Source of the DNA: Cafeteria roenbergensis | Lineage: Eukaryota > Sar > Bigyra > Bicosoecida > Cafeteriaceae | Reading direction: 5' to 3' | Length of the DNA: 64,000 nt | NCBI GenBank assembly: GCA_008330645.1 | Contig: VLTN01000084.1 | Span: forward strand, 1-64,000 | Shown here: piece by piece, positions 1 through 8,869 of the stretch | How the letters are laid out: each line of letters begins with the position of its first letter | Numbering within the stretch: position 1 is the stretch's first letter | Program-made: the position numbers and the translations under genes | Notes under the pieces: model-generated | What the model saw: the letters and a program-made list of their open reading frames with translations, nothing else | The model's database searches: none | What the model was told of the DNA's origin: nothing

Positions 1-681
1 GTCGGTGGACCCGTACCCGAGCCTGCCATTGCGACCATCTCCAAAAGTTTTCACTGACCCGTCGAGCAGCAGCACAACGCTGTGAGTGTCGCCAGCTGCA
101 ACGGCCGCCGCCAGGCCACCCAAAGGCACAGCGCCCTGGTCCATCGGCAGCGTGTCTTGCGTGTTGCCTACACTCGATTTGGCGCCGTACCCCAGCTGGC
201 CGTATGAGCCCATGCCAAAAGCCCGGAGCGTGCCATCGGCGACAACAACGAGACTGTGGTAGCCTCCAGCAGCCACAATCGTTGCCAACGTCTGCAGCCG
301 CCTGCCCGCCTGCGCATGATGTGCCACCGTTGCAAGTACATCGAACGCAGGTGGCGGCAATGCATTCGAGGATCGGCGCGCGGGAGCATCGGGCGGACTT
401 GCTGAGCGAGTCGTGGCCGTGTCGTCACACCCCGCAGCCACGGCCGGCTGCCCGCCGTTTGCGCCGTGACAGGACGTCCCGTTCGTGCAGCCGAGCAGCG
501 ATGCCCCCTCGGAGCCGTGCGCTGCGGCGTTCCGCAGGCTGCCAGCAGCAGCGCAGGGCGAGGCATGGGCCAGGACGACGAGCAGCGCCGCCGACAAGGA
601 GAGCGGTGCCGATCTGCGGCGGTGCGGTGACGGCCGCACGTGGCGCGCGATGCGTGGGCGGGCGCAGTGTTTTTCGCTCAT
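1..681 (-). CDS. RCC1-repeat membrane protein, copy 1 (3' part outside window)
   Basis: The ATG is at 681 on the minus strand and the frame is open to base 1, giving 227 visible residues; the rest lies outside the window. The N-terminus has an Arg-rich stretch followed by a hydrophobic segment around residues 24-45 (signal peptide or anchor), then a Cys-containing spacer and the first RCC1-type repeats (AAGxxHS...LLDG...FGxGxxGxLGYGS). It is nearly identical to the intact neighbour at 1979-4027 through the first 140 or so residues and then diverges within the propeller repeats. The two genes are tandem duplicates on the same strand. RCC1 repeats form seven-bladed propellers that bind proteins or chromatin; the hydrophobic N-terminus argues for an extracytoplasmic location. 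The ligand is unknown. Confidence 0.75.
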   Translation of the reverse strand, partial: MSEKHCARPRIARHVRPSPHRRRSAPLSLSAALLVVLAHASPCAAAGSLRNAAAHGSEGASLLGCTNGTSCHGANGGQPAVAAGCDDTATTRSASPPDAPARRSSNALPPPAFDVLATVAHHAQAGRRLQTLATIVAAGGYHSLVVVADGTLRAFGMGSYGQLGYGAKSSVGNTQDTLPMDQGAVPLGGLAAAVAAGDTHSVVLLLDGSVKTFGDGRNGRLGYGSTD

Positions 682-1034
682 TCCGGGCCGTCAGGGCTTT
701 GAGTGAAGGCGCCAAAGGGCAATGCGGCTGCGGCGAAGTGCGTTGCGTGCCTAGAGGCCTGCGGCGTAAGCGGCTGGTCAATCGCAAAATCGCTGGCTAG
801 CGGTTTGAGACAGCAGTGGTGGGACTGCCAGCTGACGCTGCGATGCGCTGCCAATGCGCGCCAACATCGCTGCCGCAGTTCCGGGAAGCGAGATCGGCCC
901 GTCTGGGCGCGTGCGCTGGCGCTGCTGGCTGCGCTGGGAGCGGGAGCTGTGGCCATGCCGCGGCTTTCAGACGAGCACGAGGCGCCGGCTCCGCAGCAGC
1001 GACCGGCTCACGCTTGGCCAGACATCGGCCGGGC
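1..1034. repeat. Segmental duplication, left copy
   Basis: Collinear with 3347-4380 at a constant offset of 3346 bp. It covers the 5' half of the RCC1-type gene and about 350 bp upstream of its ATG. Similarity is almost perfect from about 270 to 1034 and weaker inside the propeller repeats. Homology stops abruptly at 1034, where this copy carries about 290 bp absent from the right copy, then resumes near 1324. Confidence 0.85.
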
Positions 1035-1400
1035 GGCTTGGACTGACTGTGCCGCTTGGCGCCCCGAGCGCAACGCGTGGGATCGCGCACGTGCGCCCCG
1101 GCGCGGCACGAGCCGGTCGGATCTGGGCTCCAACATTGCGCCCGCGTGTGCTCGCGAAGCGGGTGCGTACCCCGCCTGGCGGAGCTCGAGTAGGCGGACA
1201 AAACGCCGTGTGTGCGCAGCCCGCGAAGCGCGGGCGATTCAGGCCGGCCCGGCGACTGCGCAAAGCACCGGCTGAGCGACTCGCTCACAGCAAGTGCGGG
1301 GGATAGGGGCGGGAGAGGGGCATGTTTGTGATGTAAACCTTCTGCTGCTGTCCCTCGAGTTGAGCGGCCGCCGCCCTCAAGACAGGGCAACAACCCCAGG

Positions 1401-1500
1401 CCCGCTCTGCCCCACGGCAGCCGCGGGCCATCCGACCCGCTCCCAAGCCCGCCCCCTGGGCGGGCACACCGGTTCGAGCCCACGTGGGGGCTCGCCGGCC
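1401..1500. repeat. Hairpin-rich flank repeat, unit 1
   Basis: About 100 bp, repeated at 1564-1664 and 4474-4575. It holds two potential hairpins: a GC-rich one near 1448-1463, and a near-perfect palindrome at 1475-1494 centred on CACGTG. It also contains a B-box-like GGTTCGAGCC (1471-1480). No tRNA cloverleaf could be built because the T-stem does not pair fully. It lies upstream of the copy 1 RCC1-type gene. Confidence 0.6.
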
Positions 1501-1563
1501 GTACCCCGCACCCGCTGCACGCACGCGCCCTAAGCGGTGCGGGCGCGCTATCGATCGCAGGAC

Positions 1564-1664
1564 CCGGCTCTGCCTCACGGCAGCCGCGGGCCATCCGACC
1601 CGCTCGCAAGCTCGCCCTCTGGGCGGGCACACCGGTTCGAGCCCGCGTGGGGCTCACCGGCCGC
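1564..1664. repeat. Hairpin-rich flank repeat, unit 2
   Basis: Second tandem unit, about 163 bp downstream of unit 1. The B-box-like GGTTCGAGCC is kept, while the palindrome centre is changed to CCGCGTGG. It is followed by short runs of a CCGTAC-type repeat and a GT-rich stretch near 1708-1716. Confidence 0.6.
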
Positions 1665-1978
1665 ACCCGTACCCGTACCCGCCGCACGCGCGCGCCCCCG
1701 AGTGGCGTGTGTGTGCTCGATTCGATCGTTTGACGCTCCCTCCCGTCCCTCGGGCGACCCTGTGTGGTCCCCGCCGCGCCGAACTTTAGCCATTTAGGTC
1801 AACACCAGTCCTTCACCAACAAGCGGCCTCTCAACGCCCACACAGGTCAGCAGGAAGCTGCGAGCGCGATCGCCACGTCACACGGCCAAAGCGTGCGCAG
1901 CGCCGCTGTCATCGGTTTTTGCGATGCCGCTGCGGCCCGCAAGCCGCGCGGCGAAAACTGCGGGTTGCACGTGGGCAG

Positions 1979-4027
1979 TCACACACGGCTGCCACTCGCG
2001 GGCGACTGCACGCCAATGCTGCTCAGCCCGCTCGCGCCGCCAACGGCTAGTGCCTCGCCGCTGCCTGCCTGCTGGACAGCGGCCGCGCCCGCTGAGGCAG
2101 GTCCGGCAGCGCTGGGCGCACTCCTGCCAGACCGGCGGCCCAGCCCCACCTGCTTCATGGCCCACGCCGCCCCCCCCAGCAGGAGGGCTGCGCCTGCCAC
2201 GGCGCCGACCACGACGAAGGCCGACACGCCGCCGTCGTCGGCGGGCTGCGCGCCATCGTCGCTGGTGCCGATGTTGCCGGTCGCGGCGCCCGAGGCGGTT
2301 GGCGAGGCCGTGGGAGTGGGCGAGGTCGTGAGCGTTGGAGACGGGCTTGCCGTGACGGACGACGACGGCGTTGCTGATGGCGACTGCGTTGGCGATGGCG
2401 ATGGCGTTGGTGATGGGGCAACCAGAGGCACTGGGCCCTTCTTCGACGGCAGTGTCTCAGGCTTGTCGCCCACGTTTGAGGAGTCGCCGTAGCCGAGCTT
2501 GCCGTAACCACCATTTCCGAAGGCCCGAGCTGTTCCGTCCTCGAGCATCACCAGACTGTGCATTGGCGCAGCCGCAACGGCAACCGCCTTCCCGCCCAGC
2601 GGCACGGGATCTTGTGCTGATGGTGCCGTCTGGGGCGTGTCTCCCACATTGGAGATGCTACCGTACCCGAGACTGCCTGTGATACCTTCTCCGAACGCCA
2701 GCACGGAACCATCGTTAAGAACCACCAAGCTGTGAAAGGATCCAGCAGCCACGACCACAGCATTGCCGCCCAGCGGTACGGCACCTTGCGCCGACGGAAC
2801 AGTTTGGGGCTTATCTCCCACATTGGAGGTGCTACCGTACCCGAGCCTGCCTTGGCCACCTGCCCCGAACGCCAGCACGGAACCATCTTCAAGAAGCACC
2901 AAGCTGTGGGCGCCTCCAGCAGCCACGGCCACGGCATTGCCGCCCAGCGGTACGGCACCTTGCGCCGACGGAACAGTTTGGGGCGTATCTCCCACGTTGG
3001 AGGTGCTACCGTACCCGAGCCTGCCTTGGCCACCTGCCCCGAACGCCAGCACGGAACCATCTTCAAGAAGCACCAAGCTGTGGGCGCCTCCAGCAGCCAC
3101 GGCCACGGCATTGCCGCCCAGCGACACTGGACCCATCGAGAGGGGCAGCGTTTGAGGCGTGTTGCCAATGATGTCGGTGGACCCGGAGCCGAGCCTGCCG
3201 TCGGCACCGTAGCCAAACGCGAAGAGTTTGCCGTCTGCCATCGCCACCAGGGTGTGACTGGTTCCGGCTGCCACGGCCACCGCCTCGCCGCCCAGATTCA
3301 CTCCTCCTTGCAGCGACGGCAGCGTGGACGGCTTGTCGCCCACGTTGCCGCTGGCACCGTACCCAAGCCTGCCGTCGGATCCGTGTCCGAACGCTCGCAT
3401 AGAGCCGTCCACGAGCAGCACCACGCTGTGATATTGCCCGGCTGCGACAGCCGTTGCAGGGCCGCCCAGAGGCACTGCGCCCTGGTTCATCGGCAGCGTG
3501 CTCATCGTGTCGCCCACAGTCGAGGTGGAGCCATACCCGAGCTGGCCGTTGTTTCCATTCCCAAAGGCCCGGAGCGTGCCGTCGCCGACCACAACGAGGC
3601 TGTGGGACCCTCCAGCCGCAACGCTCGTTGCCAACGTCTGCAGCCGCCTGCCCGCCTGCGCATGATGTGCCACCGTTGCAAGTACATCGAACGCAGGTGG
3701 CGGCAATGCTTTCGAGACTCGGCGCGCGGGAGCATCGGGCGGACTTGCTGAGCGAGTCGTGTCGGCATCGTCACACCCCGCAGCCACGGCCGGCTGCCCG
3801 CCGTTTGCGCCGTGACAGGACGTCCCGTTCGTGCAGCCGAGCAGCGATGCCCCCTCGGAGCCGTGCGCTGCGGCGTTCCGCAGGCTGCCACCAGCAGCGC
3901 AGGGCGAGGCATGGGCCAGGACGACGAGCAGCGCCGCCGACAAGGAGAGCGGTGCCGATCTGCGGCGGTGCGGTGACGGCCGCACGTGGCGCGCGATGCG
4001 TGGGCGGGCGCAGTGTTTTTCGCTCAT
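1979..4027 (-). CDS. RCC1-repeat type I membrane protein, copy 2 (682 aa)
   Basis: Single-exon gene. Residues about 22-45 are a hydrophobic signal sequence after a basic N-terminus. From about residue 135 to 520 there are seven RCC1-like repeats of about 58 residues, each with an AAGxxHSLV...DG...AFGxGxxGxLGYGS core and a Pro/Thr spacer. A Ser/Pro/Thr stalk (SPSPTxSPS-type repeats, about 525-585) follows. A single membrane span rich in Val, Ala and Gly at about 592-615 precedes a basic cytoplasmic tail of about 65 residues. This layout (signal, propeller, stalk, span, tail) is that of a surface or endomembrane receptor-like protein, unlike the nuclear exchange factor RCC1. Two adjacent repeats are almost identical at DNA level (174-bp period, about 2756-3103), showing recent internal duplication. 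The start matches that of the duplicate gene. Function is unknown. Confidence 0.8.
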   Translation of the reverse strand: MSEKHCARPRIARHVRPSPHRRRSAPLSLSAALLVVLAHASPCAAGGSLRNAAAHGSEGASLLGCTNGTSCHGANGGQPAVAAGCDDADTTRSASPPDAPARRVSKALPPPAFDVLATVAHHAQAGRRLQTLATSVAAGGSHSLVVVGDGTLRAFGNGNNGQLGYGSTSTVGDTMSTLPMNQGAVPLGGPATAVAAGQYHSVVLLVDGSMRAFGHGSDGRLGYGASGNVGDKPSTLPSLQGGVNLGGEAVAVAAGTSHTLVAMADGKLFAFGYGADGRLGSGSTDIIGNTPQTLPLSMGPVSLGGNAVAVAAGGAHSLVLLEDGSVLAFGAGGQGRLGYGSTSNVGDTPQTVPSAQGAVPLGGNAVAVAAGGAHSLVLLEDGSVLAFGAGGQGRLGYGSTSNVGDKPQTVPSAQGAVPLGGNAVVVAAGSFHSLVVLNDGSVLAFGEGITGSLGYGSISNVGDTPQTAPSAQDPVPLGGKAVAVAAAPMHSLVMLEDGTARAFGNGGYGKLGYGDSSNVGDKPETLPSKKGPVPLVAPSPTPSPSPTQSPSATPSSSVTASPSPTLTTSPTPTASPTASGAATGNIGTSDDGAQPADDGGVSAFVVVGAVAGAALLLGGAAWAMKQVGLGRRSGRSAPSAAGPASAGAAAVQQAGSGEALAVGGASGLSSIGVQSPASGSRV

Positions 4028-4380
4028 TCCGGGCCGTCAGGGCTTTGAGTGAAGGCGCCAAAGGGCAATGCGGCTGCGGCGAAGTGCGTTGCGTGCCTAG
4101 AGGCCTGCGGCGTAAGCGGCTGGTCGATCGCAAAATCGCTGGCTAGCGGTTTGAGACAGCAGTGGTGGGACTGCCAGCTGACGCTGCGATGCGCTGCCAA
4201 TGCGCGCCAACATCGCTGCCGCAGTTCCGGGAAGCGAGATCGGCCCGTCTGGGCGCGTGCGCTGGCGCTGCTGGCTGCGCTGGGAGCGGGAGCTGTGGCC
4301 ATGCCGCGGCTTTCAGACGAGCACGAGGCGCTGGCTCCGCAGCAGCGACCGGCTCACGCTTGGCCAGACATCGGCCGGGC
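3347..4380. repeat. Segmental duplication, right copy
   Basis: Partner of 1-1034. It includes the start of the intact RCC1-type gene and its upstream flank. Downstream of 4380 the homology continues at about 4395-4640 with 1324-1720 of the other copy, after skipping the roughly 290 bp present only in the left copy. Confidence 0.85.
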
Positions 4381-5130
4381 AACATGGACAGAGAATTGTT
4401 GTGATGCAAACCTTCTGCTGCTGTCCCCTCGAGTTGAGCGGCCGCCGCCCTCAAGACACGGCAACATCCCCGGGCCCGCTCTGCCTCACGGCAAGCGCGG
4501 GCCATCCGACCCGCTCGCAAGCTCGCCCTCTGGGCGGGCACACCGGTTCGAGCCCGCGTGGGGCTCACCGGCCGCAACCGTACCCGCCGCACGCACGCGC
4601 CCTCGAGTGGTGTGTGTGTGTGTGCTCGATTCGGTCGTTTGGCCGCCCCATGGCCGCCCCGTTATCGCCCGTGTCTGCTTCACGCTCGTGCCCAGAGTGC
4701 TGCGAGTGAGCTCGACTCGATTGTCCGACCTTCAGCCCCGCACAGTGATCATGAGAACCTGATATTCAAGAGGCTTTGGAACACACACCCAATTCGGCAT
4801 GGCCTGCGTCGCTTCCTTGAGAATTTCATGTCCTTGGCTACATGATCTCGCCGTCGCTCTCACGGCGAAACGCTTCGGTGGCGGTGTTGCAACGTAGTTG
4901 GAGCCAGATGGGTCGTGTGCGGTGCTCATGCAAACTTGTGGCCGGTTTCCGCTTTGTGTGGCGGCAAGAGCGTCAGGCGCCGCTGTCACTGACGGAGCTT
5001 TCCACCCTGTCCCGCTGGGAGGCCTTGGCGTTCCGGGTCACTCGACTGCAGGACACGTGGCACACAGCGCTGCCACGCCCATACCCAACGGTGCGACTGC
5101 CGGGCTCAGAGAGTTGGTCGGGAAGACAGC
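4028..5130. other. Intergenic, upstream of RCC1-type gene copy 2
   Basis: Duplicated flank to 4380, one hairpin repeat (4474-4575), then 4640-5130, which looks unique and is less GC-rich around 4740-4850. No coding sequence recognised. It is also the 3' flank of the E2 gene. Confidence 0.6.
4474..4575. repeat. Hairpin-rich flank repeat, unit 3
   Basis: Single unit upstream of the intact RCC1-type gene, closer in sequence to unit 2 than to unit 1. It is followed by a short GT microsatellite at about 4611-4623. The left copy has two units, so unit number changed after or during the gene duplication. Confidence 0.6.
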
Positions 5131-6150
5131 TCAGGCGCGCTTGTCACCCGTGCGAGCCTTGGTCTCAAATGCGGCGAGGTCCTCTCCGAGCAGCTTGCCG
5201 GCGTCGGCATTGATGAAGTGGTCCTTGCTGGGCTGCGACAGCGCTTCCTGGACAAACTGTGCGATGTGCTTCAAGCCCTTGACGGGCTTCCAGTCCAGGC
5301 CGTCGCAGCACAGGGAGCCATCGGGCATCACGTTGGGATGGAACGGCACGTCGACAAACACAATGTCTCCCGTCTCGGGACCCTTGAACGGGTAGGACTC
5401 GTGAAGTTGGACCTTCACACGGAACGAGCGCCCTGCCCAAGGGCTGGGGCGCACGTCGCCACCAATGGAGTAAGTTTCCTGCGCATTCGGGGCAGCCAAC
5501 AAGCAGCCGGAGCGCTCGCAAGGGAGACATCAAGCTTGCCAGAGGAGGAGGAAGCGAGGCAGCCGTTGCAAGCGTCATCACACACTTTCGCTGGGGCTGC
5601 GGGGGGTGGGAGCGCTGCGACTGCGGGCGCCATGCGGGGCGACGACCGGCGGCTGAACCGCGCGGCGCCGAGTTTGCTTCGGCGAGCGCCACTGCCCCAA
5701 CGCCCTCTCGTGGCACGCGGGCCGGCAGGAAAGGCACGCTCATCGTGCAGGCCGGCCAGCGGGTCCACTCACGGCCCCGGGAACCAGCAGCGTCGGCTGC
5801 AGCACGTCAGGCTCGCCTGCGGCGTTGGTGCCGAGCTCAACCGTGCATCCGCCGGTGGCGCTTGCAAACGCAGGCTTTGACCACTGCTTGGGCTCCTGCG
5901 CGTCACCACGTCAAAGGAGTTGTGCGAGGCGGGTCGAAGCGTCGGGTGAGGCCAGTTTGGGGGAGAAGGGGACGGCGTGCCCCTGCTCGAGAGGAAGGGA
6001 AATTCTGGCACAGACGCATCGAGCCGCCTGCCGGACTTGGAACGGCGGCTGGCCTCCGCCCGCGTGCAGCCCACTGAGTGTCCTTACATTTGCCTGACGC
6101 CGCAGCGCGCCGGCGCGGTCAAACCCGGTTCCAGAGGTTGCGGCGGCCAT
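5131..6150 (-). CDS. Ubiquitin-conjugating enzyme E2-like protein (3 exons, 177 aa)
   Basis: Proposed exons on the minus strand: 6150-6088, 5895-5773 and 5478-5131. All junctions are phase 0, with donors GTAAGG and GTGAGT and GCAG acceptors. The product is 177 aa, normal for an E2. Exon 2 supplies the first core strand (GCTVEL), and exon 3 supplies PWAGRSFRV, the YPFKGPE turn and the active site. HPN is at residues 109-111, and the catalytic Cys should be Cys119, the tenth residue after the His as in canonical E2s; a second Cys follows directly. DWKPV after the active site resembles UBE2M-like enzymes, but the loop is two residues shorter than usual. The first exon is the least certain part. 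Expected role: accept ubiquitin or a ubiquitin-like protein as a thioester and pass it on with an E3. The specific modifier cannot be assigned. Confidence 0.75.
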
Positions 6151-6817
6151 ATTGCTCTGGCGAAATCCTTTCTCGGAGAGTGGGGCTGCTTCCCCCATTC
6201 CACTCGACCGAGTTTGCTCTGCAGCGTGCGGATTTTATGGCAGCCAACCGGCGTCATCGCTCGCCAGTCGGTTGCGAAGCACAGCCCCTCCTGCTCGCGG
6301 TGCCGCAAACCTTGCCCCTTGGCGCTGGGCTTCGCCTGCCGAGCTCCTCGGCCCAGGAGCGCTGGCGGGCGCGGCCTGTGACGCGCCGCTCCGCGATTAT
6401 GCATCATCAGCCCGAGCAGACTGTCAAGAACGAAACGCAGAGGGATCAGTCTTGTGCCAAGTCAGGCAGGTGTGTGAGGGCTCGTTCGGACCTCGTTCGG
6501 CTTGTGCGTGGAGGGGGGGAGAGGAAGCCAAGGGCGGTGCCTGTCCCGTTCACCGGGCATGTGAGTGACGATTGTGAACCCCACCCACCCCCCCTCCCGC
6601 TCTCCCTGCGACCCCTTGCGTCCTCTTCCCCGATTTGGCCGTTGATCTCAAGCGTGTGCGGCCGTGGATGTGGGCGAGGGGTCGCTGACTTGGGCGCCGC
6701 TTGCCACGGCCACACTTGTGCCGCGGCGGTCTGTCGCGGCAGAGCCGCACGGCGACGACAACAAATTTGGCGTTCGGGCAAAGAGAGGTCGCCACCGCGC
6801 GCTCTTGTCCTGCAGCA
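6151..6817. other. Divergent promoter region, E2 / SulP transporter
   Basis: About 670 bp between two divergent starts. A pyrimidine-rich tract ending in CCTGCAG directly precedes the transporter ATG and could be the end of a 5'-UTR intron. No further gene recognised. Confidence 0.45.
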
Positions 6818-8869
6818 ATGAGCGACAGGGCGCCTGCTGGTGGTGGGGACGTCGAGCTTACATCCCTCAGTGCGGCGCGAGGAGCCGCCACGCCCGCGGC
6901 CTCGCCCGCTGGAGCTGCCGCTCAGGCCGGCCCGGAGCCCGCGGTTGCTGCCCCGGCGCACGAGACTCTCAGCACGTATGAGCGGGCTCCTACGCTGTCG
7001 GTAATCCGGTCGACGCCGTACTTGTTGTACGAGTTTGCCGCCAAGGGAGCCGCGCTGTACTGGAGCAAGCCGGCGCTGCTGGGCAAGGAACTGCTTGCGG
7101 GGGTGATCGTGGCAATTATGCAGCTTCCCGAATCGGTGGCCTTCTCGTACGTGGCAGGCGTCCCGCCCGCGGTGGGGCTGCAGTCAACTGTGATTCTGGG
7201 CTTCATCACGGGACTCTTGGGTGGCAAGGCTGCGATGATTTCAGGGTGCGCGGGCGCGATGGCCGTCATCGCCAAGGAAATGACCTCCGACACTGGCCCG
7301 CTTGGCCACCTGGACCTGGACAACCGCATTTTGCACCTGTTCACGGCCATGACCGTGTGCGGTGTCATTCAGATCCTTGCCGGCCTTTTGCGTCTGGGAA
7401 ACCTGGCGCGTCTCATCCCCGCCACTGCCATGATCGGCTTCATGAACGGGCTGGCAATCGTCATCTTCATCGCCCAGCTCACCGCCTTCCAGACGTGCGA
7501 TGGGCACGCCCGCTTCTACGACTGCGACGCAAGCGAGAGGAAATGGCTCCAGCCTGACGAGGGGCGCACGTGGGCCACGGTGGGCATCGCGCTCGTGTCC
7601 ACGGCCATCATGTTCACTTGGCCGCTTCTGCCACGCGTTGGGCCGGTGGTACCCGCGCCCCTCGTTGCCATCATCGTCGGCTCGCTGTTCGAGCACTTTA
7701 TCAACAGGCCGTTCATCGGCGCGCCGACTCGGACCATCGACGAGACCGCCCCCATCAGCGGCGGCCTTGCATCTTTCCAAGTGCCGTGGGCCAACCTCGG
7801 CTCTGTCGAGCTCGGGGAGGTGTTCCGCTTCGGCGCCGTGTTCGCGGCCGTGGGGCTCATCGAGTCCGTCATGACCCTGCAGGCGGTGAACGAGCTCACC
7901 GGCACCGTTCCCACCATGTTCGCAGTCTCGCAGGAATGCGTCGCGCAGGGCCTGGGCAACCTCGTCAGCTCCTTCTTCGGGGCTATGGGTGGCGACACCA
8001 TGATCGGGCAGTCCACGATTAACATCAACAGCGGCGCCCGCGGCCGCATCTCTGGAATGACCGCGGCGATCGTCCTCCTCATCATCGTCGTCGTTGCATC
8101 ATCGGTGGTCAACTTGGTCCCCGTCGCAGCCCTCACTGGAGTGCTCTTCGCCATCGTTATCAAGACGTTCAACTGGAACACCTTCAGGGTCCTGTTCCGC
8201 ATTCCCCGCATTGAGGCCCTCACCATCGTCCTCGTCACCGTGCTTGCTGTTCTCATGGACCTCGCCATCGCTGTCTTCGCGGGAGTGGCGCTCACTGCCA
8301 TCGCCTCAAGTTGGAACACGGCACGCCTCGTCGAGGTGGAATCCCGCGACGTGGCCGCGGCCGCGTCCCACGACGGCAAGCCTAGCAAAGTGTACACCGT
8401 CAAGGGCGCGCTGTTCTTTGCCTCCACGCGCGCCCTCGTCGAGGAGTTTGACGTGGAGGGCGACCCAGACCACGTGTACCTAGACCTGCGCGCCTCCATC
8501 ATCAGCGACTTCTCCGCGATCGAGGCCGTCCACGCGGTGGCGCGCAAGTACAAGGAAGCGAAGAAGCACCTCCACGTCACCCGCCTCTGCCCGCGCAGTA
8601 TGCGCCGCCTGGAGCGGCTGCTCGGGGCAGACTCTGAGGTAGCCACGCTGTACGCTGACGGAACAACCAGCGCCGCTGGAGGGCCGCCCTCGCCCGACCC
8701 GGCGACTTCTGCGCGCCGCCTCAGCCAGCTTCACATGTTCGACGTTCCCGACATGGTCACGCAGGCGGACGCCGAGGCGGCGCTGGAGGACGACGAGGAC
8801 ATCGACGTTGTCGACAGGGCCACGGTCTCGGCCCTGCAGGATGAGACCACCGCTGCGGCGAGGGTGTGA
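6818..8869 (+). CDS. SulP/SLC26-family anion transporter with STAS domain (683 aa)
   Basis: Single exon. I start at 6818 (MSDRAPAGG) rather than at an in-frame ATG 117 bp upstream, because the extra residues look like untranslated sequence. Residues 1-70 are Ala/Pro-rich and probably cytosolic. The membrane domain follows, with the SulP signature region (QLPESVAFSYVAGVPPAVGL near residue 100) and the conserved block GGDTMIGQSTININSG near 390. It has a dozen or so hydrophobic segments to about residue 510. A C-terminal STAS domain spans about 520-610, followed by an acidic tail. SulP proteins move sulfate, bicarbonate, chloride or related anions across plasma or organelle membranes. The signature resembles the compact bacterial-type SulP branch, but the gene has the composition of its neighbours. 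Substrate cannot be assigned from sequence. Confidence 0.9.
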   Translation: MSDRAPAGGGDVELTSLSAARGAATPAASPAGAAAQAGPEPAVAAPAHETLSTYERAPTLSVIRSTPYLLYEFAAKGAALYWSKPALLGKELLAGVIVAIMQLPESVAFSYVAGVPPAVGLQSTVILGFITGLLGGKAAMISGCAGAMAVIAKEMTSDTGPLGHLDLDNRILHLFTAMTVCGVIQILAGLLRLGNLARLIPATAMIGFMNGLAIVIFIAQLTAFQTCDGHARFYDCDASERKWLQPDEGRTWATVGIALVSTAIMFTWPLLPRVGPVVPAPLVAIIVGSLFEHFINRPFIGAPTRTIDETAPISGGLASFQVPWANLGSVELGEVFRFGAVFAAVGLIESVMTLQAVNELTGTVPTMFAVSQECVAQGLGNLVSSFFGAMGGDTMIGQSTININSGARGRISGMTAAIVLLIIVVVASSVVNLVPVAALTGVLFAIVIKTFNWNTFRVLFRIPRIEALTIVLVTVLAVLMDLAIAVFAGVALTAIASSWNTARLVEVESRDVAAAASHDGKPSKVYTVKGALFFASTRALVEEFDVEGDPDHVYLDLRASIISDFSAIEAVHAVARKYKEAKKHLHVTRLCPRSMRRLERLLGADSEVATLYADGTTSAAGGPPSPDPATSARRLSQLHMFDVPDMVTQADAEAALEDDEDIDVVDRATVSALQDETTAAARV

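Larger units (their letters stand above)
682..1978. other. Intergenic, between the two RCC1-type genes
   Basis: About 1.3 kb: upstream flank of copy 1 (682-1034, duplicated), 290 bp unique to this side (1035-1324), the two hairpin repeats, then about 260 bp (1720-1978) of 3' flank of copy 2. No gene recognised; the open frames here are compositional. Confidence 0.6.

Noticed and set aside
1471-1480. tRNA gene suggested by a B-box-like GGTTCGAGCC (also at about 1633 and 4546)
   Set aside because: No A box at the right distance, T-stem pairs only three bases, and no anticodon arm could be built.
6818-8869. Horizontal transfer of a bacterial SulP gene
   Set aside because: Intronless and bacterial-type in motif, but base composition and codon use match its neighbours and other SulP genes of this kind occur in protists; not supportable without phylogeny.
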